Shown here: positions 1 through 7,319 of the stretch, piece after piece
Layout of the letters: each line of letters opens with the position of its first letter
Numbering within the stretch: position 1 is the first letter of the stretch
Assembly (NCBI RefSeq): GCF_000820045.1
Contig: NZ_CDBJ01000042.1
Span: 1-64,000 of the forward strand
Source of the DNA: Aeromonas rivuli
GTDB taxonomy: Bacteria; Pseudomonadota; Gammaproteobacteria; Enterobacterales; Aeromonadaceae
Direction: 5' to 3'
DNA: 64,000 nucleotides
Translations under genes and position numbers: made by a program
Notes under the pieces: model-generated
Database searches by the model: none
Told to the model about the DNA's origin: nothing
What the model saw: only the letters and a program-made list of their open reading frames with translations

Positions 1-597
1 CGGTGGCGTGCAGCCACCGATAGCCACCTTGCCGCCGCAGGGGATAACACCGACCTTGCCCGGTGGCGTGCAGCCGCCGATAGCCACCTTGCCGCCACAG
101 GGAATAACGCCAACCCTGCCGGGAGGCGTGCAGCCGCCGGTGGGTACCTTGCCGCCGCAGGGAATAACGCCGACCTTGCCCGGTGGCGTGCAGCCACCGG
201 TTGGCGCCTTGCCGCCACAGGGAATAACGCCGACCTTGCCCGGTGGTGTTCAGCCGCCGGTAGGTACTCTGCCGCCGCAGGGAATAACGCCAACCCTGCC
301 CGGTGGTGTTCAGCCGCCGGTAGGTACTTTGCCGCCGCAGGGAATAACGCCAACCCTGCCCGGTGGCGTGCAGCCGCCAGTGGGTACTCTGCCGCCGCAA
401 GGGATAACACCGACCCTGCCGGGAGGCGTGCAGCCGCCGGTGGGCACTCTGCCGCCGCAGGGAATAACGCCAACTCTGCCCGGTGGCGTGCAGCCGCCAG
501 TGGGTACTCTGCCGCCGCAGGGAATAACGCCGACTCTGCCCGGTGGCGTGCAACCGCCAGTGGGCACTCTGCCGCCGCAGGGGTTGACCCCAGGTAT
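1..597 (+). repeat. In-frame 60-bp tandem repeat, block 1 (about 10 copies)
   Basis: Ten nearly exact 60-bp units run head to tail from the window edge, each encoding one 20-residue Pro/Gly-rich unit. Differences between units are mostly synonymous (ggtggcgtg versus ggaggcgtg or ggtggtgtt) or swap Val-Gly with Ile-Ala. Copies continue upstream of the window. Being in frame and highly similar, the block is likely to change copy number by recombination or slippage. Confidence 0.95.
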
Positions 598-2020
598 GCC
601 GACTACACCTCCTCAGGGATTGATGCCAAGCCGCCCCACTCTTGGAGACAGGCCCTTTATCATCCGCCCAGGTGCGATGCAGCCACCAATAGCCACCTTG
701 CCGCCGCAGGGGATAACACCAACTCTGCCCGGTGGTGTGCAGCCGCCAGTTGGCACCTTGCCGCCGCAGGGGATAACGCCAACCCTGCCGGGAGGCGTGC
801 AGCCGCCGGTAGCTACTCTGCCGCCGCAGGGAATAACGCCGACCCTGCCGGGAGGTGTGCAGCCACCGGTAGGAACCTTGCCGCCGCAGGGGGGGATGCC
901 CACTCGCCCTCCCTTGGGTGAACGGCCCTTTATCACTCTGCCGGGCGGCGTGCAGCCGCTGCCCGGCACCTTGATTCCCGAAGGGCGCTTACCGCCCCCG
1001 GCGATCCCGGCGCAGCCTGGTTATTTACCGGGTCAGCAGAGCGCGGGCCAACAGGCAAGCGAGCGAGCACTGAACGAGCGGACCCTGTGCGTGATGGCCG
1101 ATGAGCGGGCTAAATTGCCGCCCGAGCAACAGGCTCAATACCCGGATTGCCCCTTCACCCGTGCCGAGTTGGCCGCAGGTCAAGGGGGCCAGCCAGTGGC
1201 TCAGCCTGAATCTGTGGAACGACGTTGGAACCTGTGGGCGGATGAGGTCTATTACGACATCTCGGATCACCGCGAGGGATTGGATATGTCGGGCTCAACC
1301 AATGTGTTCAGCCTGGGAGCCGATACCCGGTTGGACAAGAACACCATCCTCGGCTTTAGCGTCTCCCGGGTCGACAGCAAGGTGGACTCCTTCAATGGCG
1401 GCATGCGCATGGCGGCCGGTGGCTTCAACATAGGCCCCTACCTGGCGTATCAGGTATCGGACAGCTGGATGCTGGATGGCACGCTGATCTATGGCTGGAT
1501 GGACAACAAGCAGGATCTGCTGTTCCTCTCCGGTGACTATGGCTCGACCTCGCTGAGCGGTAGTCTGGGGGCCACAGGTCAGTACTTCTGGTCCAATACC
1601 TCAATACGCCCGCGTCTGGCTATCAACTACAGCCACAACCGCAGCAAGGGTTACCGGATGAGCGGTGATTATCAGGGATTGGCGCTGCATCTTGATAATG
1701 AGAGTGGCAGCTACAACCAGGGCAACATGACGGGGACGGTTGAATTTAGCCGTGTCTATTACACCGACATAGGTCTGCCGCTGATGCCTTACGCCGAGCT
1801 GGGACTGGATTACGGCTTTGAGAGACCGAACGATGGCTATATCCTGACGGGAGATCTCAGTTCGGCTCGCACAGAACCGCTCAGCGGCACCATGCGATTG
1901 GGGCTGCGTACCCTGATTGGTGGCGAGGCCACCCTGACCACCAGTGCCGGTTACACCAGCATAGGGCAGGATGATCTCAATATCTGGGAGTGGCGCATCA
2001 ATCTCTCCAAGCCGTTCTGA
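2..2020 (+). CDS. Repeat-rich autotransporter beta-barrel protein (5' end outside window)
   Basis: The reading frame is already open at the left edge, so the true start lies upstream and about 672 codons are visible. Residues 1 to about 195 and about 223 to 300 are tandem 20-residue proline/glycine-rich units of the type [20 protein letters not shown], separated by a linker. A short region with a cysteine pair ([18 protein letters not shown]) follows. The last 270 or so residues have the alternating aromatic/polar pattern of an autotransporter translocator barrel and end in a terminal Phe (NLSKPF), the usual signal for outer-membrane insertion. By family, the barrel sits in the outer membrane and the repeat stalk would be exported to the surface. 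The specific role (adhesin or other) cannot be told. The next gene is ydjA, 56 bp downstream. Confidence 0.8.
   Translation, partial: GGVQPPIATLPPQGITPTLPGGVQPPIATLPPQGITPTLPGGVQPPVGTLPPQGITPTLPGGVQPPVGALPPQGITPTLPGGVQPPVGTLPPQGITPTLPGGVQPPVGTLPPQGITPTLPGGVQPPVGTLPPQGITPTLPGGVQPPVGTLPPQGITPTLPGGVQPPVGTLPPQGITPTLPGGVQPPVGTLPPQGLTPGMPTTPPQGLMPSRPTLGDRPFIIRPGAMQPPIATLPPQGITPTLPGGVQPPVGTLPPQGITPTLPGGVQPPVATLPPQGITPTLPGGVQPPVGTLPPQGGMPTRPPLGERPFITLPGGVQPLPGTLIPEGRLPPPAIPAQPGYLPGQQSAGQQASERALNERTLCVMADERAKLPPEQQAQYPDCPFTRAELAAGQGGQPVAQPESVERRWNLWADEVYYDISDHREGLDMSGSTNVFSLGADTRLDKNTILGFSVSRVDSKVDSFNGGMRMAAGGFNIGPYLAYQVSDSWMLDGTLIYGWMDNKQDLLFLSGDYGSTSLSGSLGATGQYFWSNTSIRPRLAINYSHNRSKGYRMSGDYQGLALHLDNESGSYNQGNMTGTVEFSRVYYTDIGLPLMPYAELGLDYGFERPNDGYILTGDLSSARTEPLSGTMRLGLRTLIGGEATLTTSAGYTSIGQDDLNIWEWRINLSKPF
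668..895 (+). repeat. In-frame 60-bp tandem repeat, block 2 (about 4 copies)
   Basis: This is a second run of the same 20-residue unit. It is separated from block 1 by a variant segment containing [13 protein letters not shown] and followed by a related sequence, [13 protein letters not shown]. The similar boundary segments suggest a larger duplicated module of repeat block plus boundary. Confidence 0.9.
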
Positions 2021-2076
2021 TCCCCTATCGACACAGGGGCCTATGCTGGCCCCTCATGACTCAGAAGGAGCATCAC

Positions 2077-2625
2077 ATGGATGCACTTACCCTACTGCTT
2101 AACCGCCACTCCTGTGCCCGTCTGACGACGCCTGCCCCGAGTGGCGAAGCGCTCGACAACATCCTCAAGGCGGGGCTGCGCGCACCGGATCACGGCACCC
2201 TGACCCCTTGGCAGTTCATCCTGTTTGAGGGGGAGGGGCGTGAGCGACTCGGCACCCTGCTCGGCGACGCGGCCCGGCTGCGTGGTGACGACGATGACAG
2301 CATCAGCAAGAGTGAGCAGGCGCCCCTGCGTGCGCCGCTGGTGGTGGCCGTTGCGAGCCGTTTTCAGGATCACCCCAAGGTGCCGAAGCTGGAGCAGGAA
2401 CTCTCTGCCGGTTGTGCGCTGATGGCGATGCAGATGGCCGCCCAGGCGCAAGGGTTCAATGGTATCTGGCGCTCCGGCTGGTTTATCTTCGACGAGCACA
2501 TTCGTCAAGGGCTGGGGCTAGGGGAGCAGGATCAGCTGGTGGGTTTCCTCTACCTGGGTACCCCTCAACTGGAGGCTCGCAAGCTGCGTGAACTGCCCTT
2601 GGCCGATTTCGTCCGCCACTTCTGA
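2077..2625 (+). CDS. ydjA: YdjA-type NAD(P)H nitroreductase
   Basis: This 182-residue flavin-dependent reductase matches the usual length of the YdjA branch of the nitroreductase family. Family members bind FMN as homodimers and reduce nitro compounds or related substrates with NAD(P)H in the cytoplasm. Visible family features are the N-terminal [12 protein letters not shown] segment with Arg and Ser for FMN phosphate, the [13 protein letters not shown] motif, and the C-terminal GFLYLGTP. The frame is open further upstream, but the start at ATG 2077 is chosen because AAGGAG lies 6 bases before it and the family begins with MDAL-like residues. A hairpin terminator follows about 45 bases after the stop, so the gene appears monocistronic. 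Confidence 0.88.
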   Translation: MDALTLLLNRHSCARLTTPAPSGEALDNILKAGLRAPDHGTLTPWQFILFEGEGRERLGTLLGDAARLRGDDDDSISKSEQAPLRAPLVVAVASRFQDHPKVPKLEQELSAGCALMAMQMAAQAQGFNGIWRSGWFIFDEHIRQGLGLGEQDQLVGFLYLGTPQLEARKLRELPLADFVRHF

Positions 2626-2670
2626 TGATGGCGAGCTGAGTGAATGGTGCATGCCATGAGACTTGAATGG

Positions 2671-2698
2671 AAAGCCCTGTTCTATCAGGGCTTTTTTT
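2671..2698 (+). terminator. Terminator of ydjA
   Basis: The stem AAGCCCTG/CAGGGCTT has a short loop and is followed by a run of seven T on the plus strand. Confidence 0.85.
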
Positions 2699-2784
2699 AT
2701 GGAGCCGGAAATAATAACCAGAGCGGGGAGGGGAAATAAAGGGGGCAAGCAAGGCATTTTCTGTGGCAGCAAACACTTTTTTTA

Positions 2785-2827
2785 ATAGTGAGAGGAAGTT
2801 CGCAAAATGAGTCGATCTCACTATGTA
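2785..2827 (+). promoter_or_regulatory. Candidate promoter inside a 9-bp inverted repeat
   Basis: ATAGTGAGA (2785-2793) and TCTCACTAT (2816-2824) form a perfect inverted repeat. Between and overlapping them lie a -35-like TTCGCA (2799-2804) and a -10-like TATGTA (2822-2827) with a 17-base spacer. This would start transcription near 2834, just before the structured segment described next. The match to the sigma-70 consensus is only moderate (4 of 6 in each box). Confidence 0.35.
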
Positions 2828-2833
2828 AAACGT

Positions 2834-2961
2834 TTGCGCCCCGTTATCATCCCTGTCGCCAGTTCAGAAGGCTCGCCTTCTGATTTTCTGCGATGAGAGT
2901 CGCAATTCCGTAGCACCTTTTATATAGCCCAACGTCTTCGTGACCTTGGGCTTCATTTTTT
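2834..2961 (+). ncRNA. Candidate small RNA with three hairpins and a terminator
   Basis: No open reading frame of note occupies this gap between ydjA and maa. The plus strand shows three hairpins in a row: TCAGAAGG-CTCG-CCTTCTGA (2864-2883, followed by TTTT), TGCGA-N6-TCGCA (2889-2904), and AGCCCAA...TTGGGCT (2926-2952) followed by TCATTTTTT. The last is a Rho-independent terminator that ydjA does not need, because ydjA has its own. Together with the promoter-like boxes upstream this suggests an independent transcript of about 125 nt. I do not recognise it as a known RNA family. Confidence 0.4.
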
Positions 2962-3033
2962 GGGTGCAACCTCATGGGCCCAGTGGGCGACATGAGGGCA
3001 AAAAAAGTGTGCGCTCCCCGGATTGGCCGCCCG

Positions 3034-3588
3034 TCAGTGGCTCTGCCTCGGGGGCAGTATGCGGGCAGGGTTGCCCACCACCCGCGCCCCGGCCGGTACA
3101 TCCCTGCTCACCACGGCGCCTGCGCCGACGATGGCCTCCCGGCCTATGGTGACCCCTGGCAGCAAGATGGCGCCGCCACCTATCCACACCCTGTCTGCTA
3201 TGGTGACCGGCAGTGCCGTCTCCACCCCGGCCAGGCGCTCATCGGCATTCAGGGCATGGGCGGCGGTATAGATCTGCACATTGGGGCCCATCATGACGCC
3301 GGCCCCGATGCGGATCGGGGCATTGTCCAGCAGGGTGGCCCCCATATTGATGAACGAGCCCACCCCCAGGCTGATATGGCGACCATAGCTGCACTGAAAG
3401 GGCGGGCAGATGAAGGCGCCTTCTGCCAGTTCACCCACCAGGGCTTTGAGCAGGATCTGCTGTGCATCCTCATCGTCCTCCCGATTGAAGCGGCGATAGA
3501 GGCTCATTGCCGTCTTGCGCAAGGCGGTGAGCTCGGGGGCCATGCAGTTGTAAGGCTGGCTGTCGATCATCAACTGGTAGTCGGTCAT
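3034..3588 (-). CDS. maa: Maltose O-acetyltransferase-type hexapeptide acetyltransferase
   Basis: This 184-residue cytoplasmic enzyme would transfer acetyl from acetyl-CoA to a hydroxyl of a sugar such as maltose or glucose; the physiological substrate is not deducible. The N-terminal segment YNCMAPELTALRKTAMSLYR is the mac domain typical of Maa/NodL/LacA proteins. Left-handed beta-helix hexapeptide repeats cover about residues 70-180. The catalytic His lies in YTAAHALNADER, and the acetyl-CoA-binding end is VVGNPARILPP. The length agrees with E. coli Maa (183 aa). The gene stands alone, convergent with ydjA and upstream of prmA on the same strand. Confidence 0.88.
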   Translation of the reverse strand: MTDYQLMIDSQPYNCMAPELTALRKTAMSLYRRFNREDDEDAQQILLKALVGELAEGAFICPPFQCSYGRHISLGVGSFINMGATLLDNAPIRIGAGVMMGPNVQIYTAAHALNADERLAGVETALPVTIADRVWIGGGAILLPGVTIGREAIVGAGAVVSRDVPAGARVVGNPARILPPRQSH

Positions 3589-3742
3589 GGAGGGCCTCGT
3601 CGGTTGGGTGGCATGCAGGTTCGGTGCGTGCAGATGTTACCCCTTTATGGCGAGGAGAAGGGTGAGCGGTGGCGCACTGCTGATCCAGAACCGTGAGCTA
3701 ACAATCGGGCCTGCTCTGGATCGGAGCAAAAGCCAGAAACAA

Positions 3743-3766
3743 CAAGGGCACTTGACGGTGCCCTTG
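3743..3766 (-). terminator. Hairpin terminator after prmA
   Basis: The 9-bp stem CAAGGGCAC/GTGCCCTTG is followed on the minus strand by a T-rich stretch (TTGTTGTTTC). It lies 50 bases past the prmA stop. Confidence 0.6.
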
Positions 3767-3816
3767 TGGGTTTACTCGCTGGCCATGGGCGGTGCTTGCG
3801 CACCGCCGCCGTTCAA

Positions 3817-4695
3817 TCAGCCGTGCTTGCGGCCCGAGAGGCGGCACCACTCCTCTTTCACTGCGGTCTGGTCCATGTCGAACCACTGGCCGTAGATGGT
3901 CTCCAGCTCCGGCGCCTGGCTCTCCAGCACGCCGGACAGTGCCATCAGGCTGCCGGGCTTGCCCAGACCCTTGATGAGCGGCGCCAGTTCGCGCAGCGGG
4001 CCAGCCAGGATATTGGCGACCACCACGTCGGCACTGATGCCGTCCGGCTGATCCGCAGGCAGGTAGAGCTCTATCTGACCCGCGACGCCATTACGTTCGG
4101 CGTTGTCATGGCTGGCCTGAATGGCCTGCGGGTCTATGTCGATGCCGATGACCCGGGCGGCGCCGAGCTTGAGGGCGGCGATGCCGAGGATGCCGGAGCC
4201 ACAACCGAAGTCGACCACGGTTTTACCAGTCAGATCCAGGCCATCGAGCCACTGCAGGCAGAGCGCCGTGGTGGGGTGGGTGCCGGTACCGAATGCCAGA
4301 CCGGGATCCAGCATGACGTTGACCGCATCGGGGTTGGGCACATCGCGCCAGCTCGGGCAGATCCAGAGCCGCTCGCCAAACTGCATGGGGTGGAAGTGAT
4401 CCATCCACTCGCGCACCCAGTCCTTGTCTTCCAGCTGCTCGACCTTGTAACCGACATCTTCCCCGAAGATCTGCTGGAAGAAGGCGATGGTGGGCGCCGG
4501 GTCGGTTTCGGCATCGAACAGCCCCATCACCTCGGTCTCGCCCCAGAGCGGCGTTTCACCAGGCAGCGGCTCGTAGACGGGCACATCCTGGGCATCCATA
4601 AAGGTCACCGCCTGGGCTCCACGCCCCAGCAGCATGTTGCTCACCTTGTCCGCGGTTTTAGCGGTGGCGTTGATTCGAATTTGTATCCAGGGCAT
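3817..4695 (-). CDS. prmA: Ribosomal protein L11 methyltransferase
   Basis: PrmA is a cytoplasmic SAM-dependent enzyme that trimethylates ribosomal protein L11. The protein is 292 residues, as expected. The N-terminal substrate-recognition domain ([19 protein letters not shown]) is followed by a class I methyltransferase fold with motif [21 protein letters not shown] and the [15 protein letters not shown] segment of motif IV. In E. coli prmA follows panF. Here it is separated from panF by an alcohol dehydrogenase, a LysR gene, a PTS gene and a 600-bp intergenic region, so the ancestral accBC-yhdT-panF-prmA cluster has been interrupted. Confidence 0.95.
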   Translation of the reverse strand: MPWIQIRINATAKTADKVSNMLLGRGAQAVTFMDAQDVPVYEPLPGETPLWGETEVMGLFDAETDPAPTIAFFQQIFGEDVGYKVEQLEDKDWVREWMDHFHPMQFGERLWICPSWRDVPNPDAVNVMLDPGLAFGTGTHPTTALCLQWLDGLDLTGKTVVDFGCGSGILGIAALKLGAARVIGIDIDPQAIQASHDNAERNGVAGQIELYLPADQPDGISADVVVANILAGPLRELAPLIKGLGKPGSLMALSGVLESQAPELETIYGQWFDMDQTAVKEEWCRLSGRKHG

Positions 4696-4833
4696 GGGGT
4701 CGACTCTTCATGAATGTGAAACCGCGGGATTCTACCATTCCGGGCCTGCGCTGTCGTGGTTTGCCCGCGGCCGAAAGGGGCCGACTCCGTCCGTCAGCCT
4801 CTCATGAGAGAAAAACAAGGACCATCAGCAAGG

Positions 4834-4850
4834 TTGGCACGGTTAATGTA
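4834..4850 (+). promoter_or_regulatory. Sigma-54-type promoter P1
   Basis: TTGGCACG is the -24 element and TG at 4847-4848 sits exactly 12 bases after GG, as in RpoN promoters, although the -12 dinucleotide reads GT rather than GC. It shares GTTGGCACGGT with promoter P2 downstream. A perfect palindrome, CTCTCATGAGAG (4799-4810), lies about 25 bases upstream and could bind an activator. Confidence 0.6.
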
Positions 4851-4859
4851 TTAATCCTT

Positions 4860-4921
4860 ACTGCTTTGCTCTAGGAAAGTTCCGTCATCTTTCACGCCAC
4901 CCTCGGGTGGCGATTTTTTTT
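4860..4921 (+). ncRNA. Candidate sigma-54-dependent small RNA 1 (about 60 nt)
   Basis: The transcript start is inferred from P1 and the end from the terminator CGCCACC-CTCG-GGTGGCG (4895-4912) followed by eight T. The terminator is nested in an outer CTTTCAC...GTGAAAG repeat. There is no plus-strand gene between prmA (minus strand) and this terminator. About 35 unstructured bases precede the terminator hairpin. No RNA family was recognised. Confidence 0.5.
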
Positions 4922-4973
4922 GGTGAAAGCCAGCCAGGAGAGAGGCTGCGAGGAGGGCACGGCCGCACTGGCC

Positions 4974-5006
4974 AATAAAAATGACCCAGAGCGGGTCATT
5001 TTTATT
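4974..5006. terminator. 14-bp perfect inverted repeat, bidirectional terminator-like
   Basis: AATAAAAATGACCC (4974-4987) and GGGTCATTTTTATT (4993-5006) pair perfectly around AGAGC, giving a T-rich 3' arm in both directions. It lies 3 bases before the -24 element of P2, so it could insulate the second unit from the first. Confidence 0.6.
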
Positions 5007-5009
5007 GAG

Positions 5010-5026
5010 TTGGCACGGTAGCTGCA
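5010..5026 (+). promoter_or_regulatory. Sigma-54-type promoter P2
   Basis: TTGGCACG-N5-TGCA has GG at 5012-5013 and GC at 5024-5025, with exact -24/-12 spacing. This is a near-consensus RpoN promoter. Confidence 0.75.
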
Positions 5027-5035
5027 ATCAATAAA

Positions 5036-5120
5036 TTATCCTGCAAAGGATGTGTGTGTGATTGTTACCCCCAACGTTCAGGTATTTAGGGTCATCCCGG
5101 TCGGGATGGCCCCTTTTTTT
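5036..5120 (+). ncRNA. Candidate sigma-54-dependent small RNA 2 (about 85 nt)
   Basis: Starting 11-12 bases after the -12 element, the transcript would begin with a small hairpin, ATCCT-GCAA-AGGAT (5038-5051, a GNRA tetraloop). It continues with an unstructured GT-rich and then C-rich linker that includes CCCCCAACGTTC. It ends in a strong terminator with stem 5089-5098/5103-5112 and seven T. The architecture resembles Hfq-dependent regulatory RNAs, but the conserved core of Vibrio Qrr RNAs is absent. No coding potential was noticed. Confidence 0.6.
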
Positions 5121-5295
5121 GTCCGCTATGGCGTATGTTGGCCCTTTGAGCCGCCAGGGGGGCTCGCCGAGGGTTCAGGGCGTCACGAAATAGCCGTGCT
5201 GGGGAGGTGGGGGGCGCTTCCCTGTACGCTTTTGGTGCCTATCCCTGGTGAAATCACCCCATGATGGTGCGATTTCTACCCACTTAGGGGAGGGG

Positions 5296-6309
5296 TTAAG
5301 CGAACTCGGCCATGTCGATCACCAGTTTGCCGATCATCCGTCCCGCTTCTACCTCTGCGTGTGCTTGCGCCAGGGTGGCTGGGGTCAATGCAGTCAGGGT
5401 CTGGCCCAGGGTGGTGCGCACTGTCCCCAGGTCGACCAGCTGGCTGACCTCGCTCAACAGCCTGTGCTGTTCAATCATGTCCGGGGTCTGGAACAGGGAG
5501 CGGGTGAACATGAACTCCTGGCTGAAGGTGACGCTCTTTGCCTTGAGCAGGCCGAGATCCCAGGGCTCATTGGATTCGGCAATGGTGCAGATATGGCCGA
5601 ATGGACGTATCAGGCTGGCCATGGCGCTCCAGTGCTGTTCGGTGGCATTGGTGCAGAAGATGGCATCGAGCTGGTTGATGCCAAGGGCCGCAAGATCTCC
5701 CTGCAGGTTGTGATGGCTCACTACCCGGTGAGCCCCCATTGCCAGGCACCAGTCGCGGGTTTCTGGCCGGGAGGCGGTGGCGATCACCTCCATCCCGGTG
5801 AGCTGGCGAGCGAGCTGGATGGCGATGGAACCCACGCCGCCCGCCCCGCCGATGATGAGCAAGTGCCCCTTGCTGTCCCGCTGGAGGCCGATGCGATCGA
5901 ACAGCGCCTCCCAGGCGGTGATGGCGGTAAGCGGCAGGGCGGCGGCTTCGACATCGGACAGGCTGGCGGGGGCCAGGGCGACGATCCGCTCATCGACCAG
6001 TTGCAGTTCGCTGTTGCTGCCGGGGCGACTGATATCCCCCGCGTACCAGACCCGGTCACCCGCCTTGAACAGGGTGACCTCGCTGCCGACAGCGACCACG
6101 TTACCCACCGCATCCCAACCCAGTACCCGTGGGCTGGCCTCCACTTTATCCTTGGGGGCGCGCACCTTGGTATCGACCGGGTTGATGGAGGTGGCGCCGA
6201 TTTTCACCAGCAGATCCCGCGGGCCGGGAGTGGGGGTGGGGAGGCTGGCCTCGATGAAGCAGTGGGGATGATCGCTTGGCAGATAATGGGTGAGGGCGAT
6301 GGCTTTCAT
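5296..6309 (-). CDS. Zinc-binding alcohol dehydrogenase family protein (MDR superfamily)
   Basis: This 337-residue medium-chain dehydrogenase/reductase has a GroES-like N-terminal domain (TSINPVDTKVRAP, VLGWDAVGNVVAVG, FKAGDRVWYAG) and a Rossmann domain with HLLIIGGAGGVGSIAIQLAR for NADPH. It resembles the quinone-oxidoreductase-like subgroup, which usually lacks the catalytic zinc Cys/His set, so the zinc in the family name may not apply. It probably reduces enals, quinones or similar electrophiles. It is divergent from the LysR gene at 6406, which is its likely regulator. It sits between prmA and panF, genes that are neighbours in E. coli. Confidence 0.85.
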   Translation of the reverse strand: MKAIALTHYLPSDHPHCFIEASLPTPTPGPRDLLVKIGATSINPVDTKVRAPKDKVEASPRVLGWDAVGNVVAVGSEVTLFKAGDRVWYAGDISRPGSNSELQLVDERIVALAPASLSDVEAAALPLTAITAWEALFDRIGLQRDSKGHLLIIGGAGGVGSIAIQLARQLTGMEVIATASRPETRDWCLAMGAHRVVSHHNLQGDLAALGINQLDAIFCTNATEQHWSAMASLIRPFGHICTIAESNEPWDLGLLKAKSVTFSQEFMFTRSLFQTPDMIEQHRLLSEVSQLVDLGTVRTTLGQTLTALTPATLAQAHAEVEAGRMIGKLVIDMAEFA

Positions 6310-6356
6310 GGCAATTCCTTGTCGGACAGATTGGGATTGCCTCGCAGTCTAGTCTG

Positions 6357-6386
6357 GTTAATTATTCCTATTAAGATGGGTAATTG
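6357..6386. promoter_or_regulatory. Possible LysR-type operator in the divergent intergenic region
   Basis: The 96-bp gap between the dehydrogenase and the LysR gene is AT-rich and holds an imperfect dyad, AATTATTCC...GGGTAATT, with T-N11-A character. The assignment is by position and symmetry only. Confidence 0.3.
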
Positions 6387-6405
6387 GTAAAGACTGTTTG
6401 AATAT

Positions 6406-7281
6406 ATGAACAATCCAGAACTAGAGCTGATGGGGATCTTCGCCACTGTGGTGGAGCAGGGCAGTTTCACCGCCGCCGCCGAGTTGCTCGGCATGCCAAA
6501 GTCTTCGGTGAGCCAGAAGATATCGCGGCTCGAATCCCTGCTCGGCATGCGGCTGCTGCAACGGACTACCCGTCGCCTCAGTCTGACTCCCCAGGGCGAG
6601 ATCTATGTGGAGCACTGCCAGGCGTTGCTCAATGTGGCGCGCGGGGCACACCTGGCGATGGCGCGGCTGCGTGAGGCGCCGGCAGGGAAGGTGAGGATCA
6701 CGGCGCCAGAGGCAACCGGCACCCTGCTGCTCGGCAAGATACTGGCCGAGTTTCGGCTCCTCTATCCCGAGGTGGTGATAGAGCTGACCCTGAGCGATGA
6801 ACAGCTGGATCTGGTGGCAAAGGGTTACGATCTGGCGCTGCGGGCGGCGCCGCTGAAAGATTCCAGCCTTATTTGCCGGCAGATTGGGCAGGTGGCGCGT
6901 CATCTGGTGGCGGCGCCTGGTTACCTCGCCCGGGCAGGGCGGCCGGATACCGTGGCCGATCTGAGCGGGCATGCCTGTCTGGTGCACAGTGCGCTGCCCC
7001 TGTGGCCATTGCAACCAGGGGGGGGGCGGCCAAAGGGAGTCTGTCTCTCCAATAGCCTGCTGGCCCTGCGAGAGCTGGCCATTCATGAAGGGGGAATCGC
7101 CCTGCTGCCTGCTCATGTCTGTCGGGATGAGTTGCTCAGCGACAAACTGGTCAGCCTGTTGCCAGCGCACCCCATACCCAGCAATCCCTTCTATCTCATC
7201 TACCCGAGCCGGGAGCATCTGGCGCCCGCCTTGCGATCCTTGATGGATTTTGTCGCCGAGCGACTGGCGTTCACCCCTTAG
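6406..7281 (+). CDS. LysR-family transcriptional regulator
   Basis: This 291-residue regulator has an N-terminal winged helix-turn-helix (about residues 5-62; FTAAAELLGMPKSSVSQKISRLE region, followed by RLLQRTTRRLSLTPQGE) and a C-terminal periplasmic-binding-protein-like effector domain beginning near GKVRITAPEA. It looks like the broad CrgA/AaeR-type subgroup whose members often control an adjacent divergent oxidoreductase. It is therefore inferred to regulate the dehydrogenase at 5296-6309 in response to a small aromatic or electrophilic ligand. The effector is unknown. Confidence 0.88.
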   Translation: MNNPELELMGIFATVVEQGSFTAAAELLGMPKSSVSQKISRLESLLGMRLLQRTTRRLSLTPQGEIYVEHCQALLNVARGAHLAMARLREAPAGKVRITAPEATGTLLLGKILAEFRLLYPEVVIELTLSDEQLDLVAKGYDLALRAAPLKDSSLICRQIGQVARHLVAAPGYLARAGRPDTVADLSGHACLVHSALPLWPLQPGGGRPKGVCLSNSLLALRELAIHEGGIALLPAHVCRDELLSDKLVSLLPAHPIPSNPFYLIYPSREHLAPALRSLMDFVAERLAFTP

Positions 7282-7319
7282 CAAGAGCCCTGCCGACCGG
7301 CAACGTTCAGGGACTGCGC

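Noticed and set aside
310-969. Antisense open frames across the 60-bp repeats, and the idea of a CRISPR array
   Set aside because: The repeats are contiguous, without spacers, and are in frame in a coding sequence. The antisense frames are open only because the unit length is a multiple of three.
3800-3830. Similarity of the prmA end (CGCAAGCACGGC) to the sequence just after its stop
   Set aside because: Only about 12 bases resemble each other and they form a local GGTGC-GCAA-GCACC hairpin. Chance is more likely than a junction duplication.
4860-5120. Identification of the sigma-54 RNAs as Vibrio-type Qrr RNAs
   Set aside because: The highly conserved Qrr core pairing region and LuxO-type binding sites were not found, so only the promoter type and architecture are similar.
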